A stretch of 8,015 nt of DNA from NCBI GenBank assembly GCA_031273965.1, contig JAISQX010000140.1, forward strand, positions 1-8,015, written 5' to 3'. The notes beneath the pieces are model-generated. The model saw only the letters and a list, made by a program, of their open reading frames with translations. It was not told the origin of the DNA and made no database searches. The DNA comes from Clostridiales bacterium (GTDB lineage: Bacteria > Bacillota > Clostridia > Christensenellales > JAISNN01). Positions 1 through 5,906 of this stretch are shown piece after piece. The position numbers were made by a program, and so were the translations under genes. Positions within the stretch are counted from its first letter, which is position 1. The number at the start of each line of letters is the position of its first letter.

Positions 1-530
1 GATTGCCGATAAGTATTCCCAAGGGCGTAACCGTTAAGGTGTCGGAAGACAACGTCGTTACGATTAAAGGTCCTTTGGGCGAACTTTCGGAAAGGATAAC
101 CGGAGCCGTATCGGTAAAAGAAGAAAACGGAGAAATATTACTTTTGCGCGGCAACGACGAAAGACAAAACGTCGCGCTTCACGGTCTATATAGAGCGTTG
201 GTCTTCAATATGGTAAAGGGCGTGACGTCGGGGTATGAGAAATCTCTCATAATTGCCGGCGTAGGCTATAAGGCGGCTAAGCAGGGAAAGAAGATAACCT
301 TGAACGTGGGATTTTCTCACCCGGTAGAAATAGAAGAGCCGGACGGCATATCTTTTCTCATTCCCGCTCCCACGGAGATTGTGGTAAAGGGTATAGACAA
401 GGAGTTAGTCGGACAGACCGCCGCCAATATAAAGGCGGTAAGACCGGTCGAGCCTTATCATAACTACGGAATCCATTATAAAACTGAGCGCGTGGTCAAG
501 AAAGAAGGCAAGACCGCGGGCAAGAAATAA
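1..530 (+). CDS. rplF: 50S ribosomal protein L6 (5'-partial)
   Basis: L6 is a large-subunit protein that binds 23S rRNA near the sarcin-ricin loop and the factor-binding site. The reading frame is open from the first base. The TTG at 3-5 is best read as an internal leucine of the usual N-terminal SRIGKxPIxIPKGV stretch, so roughly seven residues and the true start lie upstream of the window. Visible family blocks are PISIPKGV, VTIKGPLGEL, the GVGYKAA segment of the second L6 domain and the C-terminal VRPVEPY...GIHY...KKEGK tail. The usual C-terminal signature PEPYKGKGIRY is altered here to VEPYHNYGIHY. The gene is followed after 45 nt by rplR, the standard spc order. Identification is secure; only the start is missing. 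Confidence 0.97.
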   Translation, partial: LPISIPKGVTVKVSEDNVVTIKGPLGELSERITGAVSVKEENGEILLLRGNDERQNVALHGLYRALVFNMVKGVTSGYEKSLIIAGVGYKAAKQGKKITLNVGFSHPVEIEEPDGISFLIPAPTEIVVKGIDKELVGQTAANIKAVRPVEPYHNYGIHYKTERVVKKEGKTAGKK

Positions 531-538
531 GGCGCGCG

Positions 539-563
539 TCCTTAGCGGAACGAAATCCAAGGA
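539..563 (+). promoter_or_regulatory. Hairpin sequestering the rplR ribosome binding site
   Basis: In the rplF-rplR gap, TCCTT (539-543) is the exact reverse complement of AAGGA (559-563), which is the core of the rplR Shine-Dalgarno AAGGAG. GGA (547-549) pairs with TCC (556-558) directly inside it. The result is an 8-bp stem with a 3-nt bulge (544-546) and a 6-nt loop (550-555). A ribosome terminating at the rplF stop (528-530) would reach into this structure and could open it, which would couple rplR translation to rplF. The pairing is seen in the sequence; the regulatory role is inference. Confidence 0.4.
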
Positions 564-575
564 GATTATATAAAG

Positions 576-944
576 ATGATAAGTAAAATCGATAAAAATG
601 CCGACAGAAAAATAAGACACGTAAGAGTCAGAAAAAAAGTCAAAGGCACCGCGCAAAAGCCGCGCTTGAACGTATACAGAAGCAACCGGCATATTTACGT
701 TCAGTTTATAGACGACGTAAAAGGCGTGACGTATGTTTCGGCTTCGACTCTTGACGGTGAGATAGGCGAAAAAGTCAAAGACGTCAATAAGAATGACGCG
801 GCGAAAATCGTCGGCGCCGAAGCGGCAAAAAGAGCTTTGGCAAAGGGTATTACCGAGGTTGTGTTTGACAGAAGCGGGTATATATATACCGGACGAGTCG
901 AAAAGGTTGCGGAAGGCGCCAGAGAAGCCGGACTTAAGTTTTAG
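576..944 (+). CDS. rplR: 50S ribosomal protein L18
   Basis: L18 binds 5S rRNA and helps attach it to the large subunit in the central protuberance. The 122-residue product matches the normal bacterial length. It has the basic N-terminal arm RKIRHVRVRKKVKGT (about residues 11-25), the core PRLNVYRSNRHIYVQ (29-43) and the C-terminal FDRSGYIYTGRV block (about 97-108) followed by EGAREAGLKF. The ATG is preceded by AAGGAG at 559-564 with an 11-nt spacer, which is longer than ideal, and that site lies in a potential hairpin. Position between rplF and rpsE is canonical for the spc operon. No anomaly in the coding region. Confidence 0.98.
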   Translation: MISKIDKNADRKIRHVRVRKKVKGTAQKPRLNVYRSNRHIYVQFIDDVKGVTYVSASTLDGEIGEKVKDVNKNDAAKIVGAEAAKRALAKGITEVVFDRSGYIYTGRVEKVAEGAREAGLKF

Positions 945-962
945 AAGGAGTATTTGATTTTT

Positions 963-1478
963 ATGGCATTTAGAGAAAGAACGGGCAGACCCCAGAGAGA
1001 AGCCCAGGATGATTTGATAAAAAAACTCGTCGAGGTCAGACGCGTAGCCAAGGTTGTTAAGGGCGGACGCACCATGCGCTTTTCGGCGCTTGTCGTAGTC
1101 GGCAACGGAGCGGGCGAGGTAGGAGTCGGCATAGGCAAATCCGCCGAAGTACCGGACGCTATCGAAAAGGCGACGCAGGAAGCCAAGAAAAAAATGGTAA
1201 AAATCAGCGTGCTTGACAGAACCATCCCGCACGAAATCACGGGCGTATTCGGCAGAGGCAAGGTTATCCTTCTTCCCGGCGCTTTGGGTTCGGGCGTTAT
1301 AGCGGGCGGACCCGTGAGAAGTGTTCTGGAGGCGTGCGGCATAAAGGATATAAGGACGAAGTCGATAGGCTCCAACAACAAAATTAACGTCGTAAAAGCC
1401 ACGATGAACGGACTTATCGCTTTACGAACAAAAGAACAGGTCGCCGCAATGCGCGGAAAAACTCCGGAAGAGGTGTAA
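963..1478 (+). CDS. rpsE: 30S ribosomal protein S5
   Basis: S5 is a small-subunit protein at the mRNA entry side, involved in decoding fidelity. From the ATG at 963 it is 171 residues. The double-stranded-RNA-binding-like S5 signature RRVAKVVKGGRTMRFSALV spans about residues 26-44, followed by VGNGAGEVGVGIGKS (46-60), and the C-terminal S5 domain carries GRGKVILLPG (97-106) and GVIAGGPVR (111-119). A TTG at 954 in the same frame would add MIF, but it lies only 3 nt from AAGGAG (945-950), too close for normal initiation. ATG 963 lies 12 nt away, similar to the long spacers of rplR and rpoA, and gives a natural MAFRERT start. rpmD follows after 3 nt. Confidence 0.97.
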   Translation: MAFRERTGRPQREAQDDLIKKLVEVRRVAKVVKGGRTMRFSALVVVGNGAGEVGVGIGKSAEVPDAIEKATQEAKKKMVKISVLDRTIPHEITGVFGRGKVILLPGALGSGVIAGGPVRSVLEACGIKDIRTKSIGSNNKINVVKATMNGLIALRTKEQVAAMRGKTPEEV

Positions 1479-1481
1479 ATT

Positions 1482-1664
1482 ATGGATAAGATAAAGGTTA
1501 CGCTTAAAAAAAGCACGATAGGCTTGGTCGAGAACCAAAAGGCAAACGTAGCGGCGTTGGGACTTAAAAAAATAGGTCAATCAAAAATCCACAACGACAC
1601 CCCGCATATCCGCGGAATGATAAAGAAAGTTTCATTTCTTTTGAACGTAGAAAAGATAAGTTAA
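1482..1664 (+). CDS. rpmD: 50S ribosomal protein L30
   Basis: L30 is a small globular protein of the large subunit, found in many but not all bacteria. The 60-residue length is typical. The sequence opens with IKVTLKKSTIG (about residues 4-14), continues with the central LGLKKIGQSKIHNDTPHIRGMI block (about 26-47) and ends in VSFLLNVEKI, which matches the L30 fold and the family's conserved RGM(I/V) segment. The start is set by GAAGAGGTG overlapping the end of rpsE, 3 nt after its stop, so translational coupling is likely. rplO follows after 18 nt. Placement between rpsE and rplO is canonical. Confidence 0.95.
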   Translation: MDKIKVTLKKSTIGLVENQKANVAALGLKKIGQSKIHNDTPHIRGMIKKVSFLLNVEKIS

Positions 1665-1682
1665 ATTTAGAGGTAAAACATT

Positions 1683-2126
1683 ATGGATATTCAGACTCTT
1701 TCGCCGGCTCCCGGCGCAAAAACAAAACCCAAACGAATCGGCAGAGGCATAGGTTCGGGAATGGGCAAAACCTCGACAAAAGGTCATAAGGGACAGTGGG
1801 CGAGAAGCGGAGGCGGAGTACGCCCGGGTTTTGAGGGCGGTCAAATGCCGCTGACCAGAAGGCTTCCCAAGCGCGGTTTTACCAATATCTATAAAAAGAT
1901 ATATACCGTTGTCAACGTATCGGATCTTGAAATTTTTGACAACGAATCGGTTGTTACGGCGCAGGCTCTCCTTGACGCCGGTATAGTAAAAAAAGTTGAA
2001 GCTTACGGAATAAAGGTTTTGGGTAAAGGAGAACTTACAAAAAAACTCACTGTCGAAGCGAAAAAATTCTCTAAGTCTGCGATAGACATCATTGAGAAAG
2101 CCGGCGGTAAAGCTGAGGTGAAGTAA
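1683..2126 (+). CDS. rplO: 50S ribosomal protein L15
   Basis: L15 is an early-to-mid assembly protein of the large subunit with a long basic N-terminal extension that threads into 23S rRNA. The 147-residue length is normal. The diagnostic glycine- and lysine-rich N-terminal half is intact: KRIGRGIGSGMGKTSTKGHKG (about residues 17-37), RSGGGVRPGFEGGQMPL (41-57) and RRLPKRGF (59-66). The C-terminal L18e/L15-type domain includes ALLDAGIVKK and GIKVLGKGEL. The start follows AGAGGT at 1669-1674. Its TAA stop overlaps the secY ATG by one base (TAATG), and GAGGTG at 2115-2120 inside its last codons serves as the secY ribosome binding site. Confidence 0.98.
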   Translation: MDIQTLSPAPGAKTKPKRIGRGIGSGMGKTSTKGHKGQWARSGGGVRPGFEGGQMPLTRRLPKRGFTNIYKKIYTVVNVSDLEIFDNESVVTAQALLDAGIVKKVEAYGIKVLGKGELTKKLTVEAKKFSKSAIDIIEKAGGKAEVK

Positions 2127-3433
2127 TGTTTGAAACATTAAAAGCCGCCTTTACGACAAAGGAGATACGCACAAAAATATTGATGACGCTGTTTATGCTT
2201 TTGGTTTACCGTATAGGTTGTTACATTCCTATACCGGGACTCAATTCGGGCAACGTCACGACGGGAGTTGCGGACAATTCATTTTTCCAACTTATGAACG
2301 CGGTCAACGGACAGGCTTTGTCGCAGGGAACAATCTTCGCTCTGGGCATTTTGCCGTTTATCAACGCGTTCATTATAATGCAGCTGGTCACTCTTATCTT
2401 TCCGCGCCTTGACGCGCTTTCAAAAGAGGGCGAAGAGGGTAGACGGAAGATAACGCAAATAACCAGATATGTGGCTATAGGACTCGGCATAGTTCAGGCC
2501 GTGGGTATCGTCATCAGTTGGAGTAACTCCTCGGGCGCTATCATGCCGATATTTTTGAACAGTACAAACGAAACTACATTATTTTTCTCAAAGGCCTTTA
2601 TGGTGGCTATACTTGTGGGCGGAAGTACTTTCGTTATGTGGATAGGCGAGAGAATAACCGAATACGGAATAGGCAACGGCACGTCGCTCATTATATTTAT
2701 AGGTATTCTTTCATCCGTGGCATCGGCGCTATGGAATGGCGTAACGACGCTTTCGGAGGATTTGACTAAGCTTTGGTATATATTGTTCTTTGTAATTATA
2801 GTCGTCGCGATATTTTACATCATCGTATATGTCGATTTGGCGGTTAGAAAAGTAAACGTTCAGTATGCGAAGCAGGTAAAGGGCAATAAGATGTACGGCG
2901 GACAATCGACGCATATCCCCATAAAAATAAATGCTTCGGGCGTTATGCCTATAATCTTTGCGTCGTCGTTTTTGATGTTTCCCCAGATGATATTCAGCCT
3001 TTTTTGGCCGAATTCGGCGGCGGAGACATGGTTCAGAACCTATCTCGGTACTGACTCGTGGGTGTACGTCGTGATAATGGCGCTCCTCATTCTTTTCTTC
3101 TCGTACTTCTATTCACAGATACAGTTTGATCCGGAGGATGTGGCGCGCAATATACAGCAATACGGCGGATTTATTCCGGGCATAAGACCCGGCAAGCCCA
3201 CCGTGGATTATTTGAAAAAAATCAACAACAGAATAACTTTCTTCGGCGCGATCTTCCTCGCCTTTGTCATGCTAATCCCGACGGTTGTCTTTAAGACGCT
3301 GTTTCAGGAAATCGGTATGTCGAACGCTTTTAGCGCGACGGGACTTTTGATTGTCGTAAGCGTGGCTTTGGAATTTAACAAACAGTTGGAATCGCAGCTG
3401 ATGATGAGACACTATAAGGGCTTTTTGAAATAA
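2126..3433 (+). CDS. secY: Preprotein translocase subunit SecY
   Basis: SecY forms the protein-conducting channel of the Sec translocon in the cytoplasmic membrane, together with SecE and SecG, and exports or inserts proteins delivered by SecA or the SRP-FtsY route. The 435 residues show about ten hydrophobic segments, near residues 17-38, 69-92, 112-132, 153-174, 185-203, 215-238, 269-293, 310-332, 368-393 and 403-418. Family landmarks are the YRIGCYIPIPG end of the first helix, the plug region with ALGILPFINA (72-81), IGERITEYGIGNGTSLIIF (173-191), the cytoplasmic loop with FIPGIRPGKPT (349-359) that contacts SecA or the ribosome, and the RHYKGFL tail (428-434). The ATG overlaps the rplO stop, indicating coupled translation. 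Nothing is truncated. Confidence 0.98.
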   Translation: MFETLKAAFTTKEIRTKILMTLFMLLVYRIGCYIPIPGLNSGNVTTGVADNSFFQLMNAVNGQALSQGTIFALGILPFINAFIIMQLVTLIFPRLDALSKEGEEGRRKITQITRYVAIGLGIVQAVGIVISWSNSSGAIMPIFLNSTNETTLFFSKAFMVAILVGGSTFVMWIGERITEYGIGNGTSLIIFIGILSSVASALWNGVTTLSEDLTKLWYILFFVIIVVAIFYIIVYVDLAVRKVNVQYAKQVKGNKMYGGQSTHIPIKINASGVMPIIFASSFLMFPQMIFSLFWPNSAAETWFRTYLGTDSWVYVVIMALLILFFSYFYSQIQFDPEDVARNIQQYGGFIPGIRPGKPTVDYLKKINNRITFFGAIFLAFVMLIPTVVFKTLFQEIGMSNAFSATGLLIVVSVALEFNKQLESQLMMRHYKGFLK

Positions 3434-3451
3434 AGCGAGTGGGTATATATT

Positions 3452-4066
3452 ATGAAAATAGTACTTCTGGGCGCTCCAGGCGCGGGTAAAGGTACGCAAG
3501 CCGTCAAAATATCTGCAAGATTTAACGTCGCTCATATATCGACGGGCGATCTTTTGAGAAAAAACATAAAGGAAAGCACGGAACTCGGTAAAAAAGCCAA
3601 GGAATATGTGGATAAAGGTTTGCTCGTTCCCGACGAACTTGTGATAGCTTTGGTTAGAGAAACGGTAAAAGAGATTGACAGTTTTTTGTTCGACGGTTTT
3701 CCGCGGACGATAGAACAGGCGAAAGCCGTCGACGACTTTACGGAAATCGATAAGGTTATAAATCTGGATATTAACGAGAGTTTGCTCATGGAGCGGTTGA
3801 CGGGACGGCGAGTGTGCGGAGATTGCGCGGCGGTAACGCATATAACGCTTTTAAACGGCGCGGATAAATGCGGTGTTTGCGGCGGAAGGCTTTTACAGAG
3901 GGCGGACGATAACCAAGCGACGGTAAAATCCCGTTTGGACGTTTACGTTAAGCAGACCGCGCCGCTTATCGAATATTACAAAAAACAAAACAAGCTTGTC
4001 AATATTGACGCGGGAAGAGAAGCCGCCGATGTCTTTAAGGACATAGAAAGTATATTGAAACAATAG
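3452..4066 (+). CDS. adk: Adenylate kinase, zinc-type lid
   Basis: Adenylate kinase converts ATP + AMP to 2 ADP in the cytoplasm and keeps adenine nucleotides balanced. The P-loop GAPGAGKGT (7-15), the AMP-binding TGDLLR (31-36) and DGFPRT (81-86), TGRR (117-120), the lid QRADD (149-153) and R161 are all present. The lid carries four cysteines, C122-x2-C125 and C140-x2-C143, the pattern of structural zinc binding in Gram-positive enzymes. At 204 residues it is about ten shorter than the common 214-217; the shortening is in the lid between the cysteine pairs and in the stretch before DGFPRT. It starts 18 nt after secY with only a weak site (GAGTGGG, 3437-3443), so expression may depend on read-through from secY. 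The secY-adk-map order is typical. Confidence 0.97.
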   Translation: MKIVLLGAPGAGKGTQAVKISARFNVAHISTGDLLRKNIKESTELGKKAKEYVDKGLLVPDELVIALVRETVKEIDSFLFDGFPRTIEQAKAVDDFTEIDKVINLDINESLLMERLTGRRVCGDCAAVTHITLLNGADKCGVCGGRLLQRADDNQATVKSRLDVYVKQTAPLIEYYKKQNKLVNIDAGREAADVFKDIESILKQ

Positions 4067-4074
4067 GATTTGAT

Positions 4075-4830
4075 ATGTTTGAAGGCATTTCGATAAAATC
4101 AAAGAGAGAAATAGAAATAATGCGTGAATCGGGCAAAATACTTCGGGACGCGCATCTCTTAATCGGCGAAAAAATCCGCGAGGGAATATCGACTCTCGAA
4201 ATAGACAAGATTGCGTACAATTTTATAACGTCTAATAAAGCGGTTCCCTCGTTCCTCGGATATAACGGATTTAAGGGTGCCGCGTGCGTATCGATAAACG
4301 AGGAACTGCTTCACGGCATTCCGCGCGCCGACAAAATAATCGGACTCGGAGATATCATAAAGATAGATTTGGGCGTATGTTTAAAGGGTTTTCACACAGA
4401 CGCGGCGCGCACTTACGCGGTAGGCGCGGTTGCGGAAGAATATACAGAGCTTATAGAGCGGACAAAGCAAAGCTTCTTTGAGGGCGTCAAGCTCGCGGAT
4501 AGTAACCACAGACTCGGAGACGTTTCACACGCGATAGGAGAATATGCCGAATCGTTTGGATACGGAGTCGTGAGGGCATATATAGGACACGGCGTCGGCG
4601 CGCGGCTTCACGAGCCGCCGGATATCCCGAACTACGGACAGGCGGGCAGGGGGATAAGGCTTAGAGAGGGAATGACATTGGCTATTGAACCGATGGTCAA
4701 TATCGGGAGCTACGAAGTCGAGGTCTTAAGCGACGGCTGGACGGTTGTGACGAAGGACAAAAAAATGTGCGCGCATTACGAAAATACAATAGTTATAACG
4801 GATAACGGCGCGGAAATTTTGACATTGTGA
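4075..4830 (+). CDS. map: Methionine aminopeptidase, type I
   Basis: This cytoplasmic metalloenzyme removes the initiator methionine from nascent proteins whose second residue is small. The 251-residue length matches type Ia enzymes without an N-terminal extension or SH3-binding zinc domain. All five metal ligands of the pita-bread fold can be located: D98 in KIDLGV, D109 in FHTDAART, H172 in GHGVG, E205 in AIEPM and E236 in HYENT. The catalytic-site histidines H80 (LLHGIP) and H179 (RLHEPP) are also present. It starts 8 nt after the adk stop with a weak AGGA (4065-4068) as ribosome binding site. In this operon it serves the same translation output as the ribosomal genes. Function is secure from the residues. 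Confidence 0.98.
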   Translation: MFEGISIKSKREIEIMRESGKILRDAHLLIGEKIREGISTLEIDKIAYNFITSNKAVPSFLGYNGFKGAACVSINEELLHGIPRADKIIGLGDIIKIDLGVCLKGFHTDAARTYAVGAVAEEYTELIERTKQSFFEGVKLADSNHRLGDVSHAIGEYAESFGYGVVRAYIGHGVGARLHEPPDIPNYGQAGRGIRLREGMTLAIEPMVNIGSYEVEVLSDGWTVVTKDKKMCAHYENTIVITDNGAEILTL

Positions 4831-4869
4831 TATACCGAACGCGCTTATGAAAAAAGCTGCGGAGGCATT

Positions 4870-5163
4870 ATGGATATAGGTTCGGTGGTTTATTCAAAAG
4901 CCGGAAGGGATAAAGGCAGATATTATTTGGCGGTCGGCATTTCCGACAAGCCGGAATTTGTCCTCATTGCCGACGGCGAGATAAGAAAGCTTGAAAAACC
5001 CAAGCTGAAAAAAATTAAGCACTTAAGAGATTCGGGTATTGTTATAGACAAACTAAAAGATAAATTTGTCGAAAAGAAGCCCGTGCATAACGCCGAGATA
5101 AGATCGTGTTTGCGCGTATATAACGAAAAAACCGCTAAAGACACGGATAGTAGCCAAGCGTAA
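4870..5163 (+). CDS. KOW-domain RNA-binding protein, L14e-like
   Basis: This 97-residue protein resembles the small KOW-domain proteins, related to archaeal and eukaryotic ribosomal L14e/L6e/L27e, that many Bacillota encode between map and infA. The N-terminal half has the family pattern: GSVVYSKAGRDKGRYYLAV (about residues 4-22), an FVLIADGEIRKLEKPK stretch (30-45) and KKIKHL (47-52). The C-terminal part (about 55-97) is charged and not conserved to my eye. An RNA or ribosome association is known by family resemblance only; the exact role in bacteria is unsettled. The ATG follows GGAGG at 4861-4865 by 4 nt. The 39-nt gap after map holds nothing else recognisable. Sure of the family, unsure of function. 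Confidence 0.88.
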   Translation: MDIGSVVYSKAGRDKGRYYLAVGISDKPEFVLIADGEIRKLEKPKLKKIKHLRDSGIVIDKLKDKFVEKKPVHNAEIRSCLRVYNEKTAKDTDSSQA

Positions 5164-5195
5164 ATAATGTTTCATATAAAAAAAAGAGGAGTTTT

Positions 5196-5420
5196 ATGCC
5201 AAAAGACGATGTAATAGAAGCCGAAGGCAAGATAATTGAACTTTTGCCGAACACAAACTTTAAGGTCGAATTGAGCAACAACCATCACGTGGTAAACGCG
5301 TATTTGTCGGGAAAGCTCAGATTGAACAATATAAAGATCGTCGAAGGCGATCGCGTGACAATAGAGATGAGTCCTTACGACCTTACGAAGGGCAGAATAA
5401 CGTGGCGCGCAAAAAACTGA
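5196..5420 (+). CDS. infA: Translation initiation factor IF-1
   Basis: IF-1 is an OB-fold protein that occupies the A site of the 30S subunit during initiation and works with IF-2 and IF-3. The 74 residues start PKDDVIEAEGKIIELLPNT, continue with FKVELSNNHHVVNAYLSGKLRLNNIKI and end with the highly conserved GDRVTIEMSPYDLTKGRITWR (about residues 51-71). The length is typical (about 72). The usual GHEVLAHISGKMRM segment is somewhat divergent here (HHVVNAYLSGKLRL). GAGGAG at 5186-5191 gives a strong ribosome binding site with a 4-nt spacer. Followed by rpmJ after 24 nt, the normal infA-rpmJ pair. Confidence 0.97.
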   Translation: MPKDDVIEAEGKIIELLPNTNFKVELSNNHHVVNAYLSGKLRLNNIKIVEGDRVTIEMSPYDLTKGRITWRAKN

Positions 5421-5444
5421 CAACAAGGTATAGAGGAGTTAAAA

Positions 5445-5561
5445 ATGAAAGTAAGAGCATCCGTAAAAAAAATATGTGATAAGTGCCGTATAATCAAGAG
5501 AAACGGCAGAATAATGGTAATTTGCAGCAAAGACAAGAGTCATAAGCAAAGACAAGGCTGA
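5445..5561 (+). CDS. rpmJ: 50S ribosomal protein L36, zinc-binding form
   Basis: L36 is the smallest large-subunit protein, a zinc ribbon embedded in 23S rRNA. The sequence begins MKVRASVKKICDKCRIIKRN and ends HKQRQG. The metal ligands are C11, C14, C27 and H33, so this is the zinc-containing (C+) paralogue. It has 38 residues; the common form has 37, and the extra residue lies between C27 and the histidine (CSKDKSH). GAGGAG at 5433-5438 with a 6-nt spacer fixes the start. It is the last gene of the spc block here; its stop lies within a terminator-like hairpin, and rpsM does not begin for another 350 nt. Confidence 0.96.
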   Translation: MKVRASVKKICDKCRIIKRNGRIMVICSKDKSHKQRQG

Positions 5562-5576
5562 TTTGCCGTGTTTTTT
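5552..5576 (+). terminator. Probable weak intrinsic terminator after rpmJ
   Basis: ACAAGGC (5552-5558) can pair with GCCGTGT (5565-5571) around a TGATTT loop, giving six pairs and one A/G mismatch, and a run of six T (5571-5576) follows directly. The stem overlaps the rpmJ stop codon (5559-5561 lies in the loop). The stem is short and only half G+C, so termination may be partial. A promoter starts 33 nt further on, consistent with the end of one transcription unit and the start of another. Confidence 0.45.
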
Positions 5577-5608
5577 ACGCAAATTTAATAAGTAACCTAA
5601 AAAAACAC

Positions 5609-5637
5609 TTGCTAAAAATTATCATTTATGATATACT
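5609..5637 (+). promoter_or_regulatory. Sigma-A-type promoter of the alpha operon
   Basis: TTGCTA (5609-5614) as -35 and TATACT (5632-5637) as -10 are separated by exactly 17 bp. TGA directly before the -10 supplies an extended -10 (TGn). The upstream sequence from about 5577 is A/T-rich and could act as an UP element. The start point would be near 5643-5645, giving a leader of about 270 nt before rpsM. This fits separate transcription of rpsM-rpsK-rpsD-rpoA. Seen in sequence; activity is inferred. Confidence 0.75.
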
Positions 5638-5649
5638 TAACAAGTTTTC

Positions 5650-5672
5650 TCTATGTATCAAGGATACATAGA
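5650..5672 (+). repeat. Perfect 10-bp inverted repeat at the predicted transcript 5' end
   Basis: TCTATGTATC (5650-5659) and GATACATAGA (5663-5672) are exact reverse complements separated by AAG. The hairpin would begin about six nucleotides from the predicted 5' end of the alpha operon mRNA. It could be a 5' stabilising hairpin, the first helix of a regulatory leader, or, as DNA, an operator just downstream of the promoter. Confidence 0.7.
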
Positions 5673-5888
5673 TAGCGCCGATTTTGCATTTGAACCGTCG
5701 ATTAAGCGGTATTTAAGCGCAAAATTACGTAAAAAAAGAGACAAGAAAGCATTACATAGCAATCCGCGATTACACGGGAAGCGGCTGGATCTAAATATTT
5801 AAGAAGAGTGACATTCCAAGTATTATATCTTCTAAAAAAAGATTCTTTCCCGACGGCGTAGAAATAGATTTATATTTTAATCGTAAAA

Positions 5889-5906
5889 ATGTTATGGAGG
5901 TAACAT
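5889..5906 (+). promoter_or_regulatory. Hairpin presenting the rpsM Shine-Dalgarno in its loop
   Basis: ATGTTA (5889-5894) and TAACAT (5901-5906) are exact reverse complements flanking the hexanucleotide TGGAGG, so the rpsM ribosome binding site GGAGG (5896-5900) would sit in the apical loop. The spacer from GGAGG to the ATG at 5912 is 11 nt and becomes shorter in space if the stem forms. The stem is A/T-rich and thus weak alone. Also in this element, ATG at 5894 begins a four-codon frame ending at 5908. Confidence 0.45.

Noticed and set aside
954..962. TTG at 954 as the rpsE start
   Set aside because: Only 3 nt from the AAGGAG, so too close for normal initiation; the ATG at 963 gives a natural S5 start.
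405..1232. Open frame of 275 codons on the minus strand across rplF, rplR and rpsE
   Set aside because: It lies antisense to three certain ribosomal genes, resembles no known protein and is rich in S, F, R and Y, as expected from the reverse of lysine- and glutamate-rich genes.
941..1516. Open frame of 191 codons on the minus strand across rpsE
   Set aside because: Antisense shadow of rpsE; its apparent hydrophobicity comes from the complement of charged codons, and it has no convincing ribosome binding site.
3272..3841. Open frame of 189 codons on the minus strand across the secY end and adk
   Set aside because: Antisense to two well-identified genes and without any recognisable motif.
4847..4879. 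Ten-codon frame beginning at ATG 4847 and overlapping the start of the KOW protein gene
   Set aside because: Very short, without a ribosome binding site of its own; likely chance.
5740..5800. T-box or other known riboswitch in the rpsM leader
   Set aside because: CCGCG and GCGG elements are present, but I see no T-box sequence with the usual GG-TGG-ACCGCG block, no antiterminator/terminator pair and no other riboswitch core.
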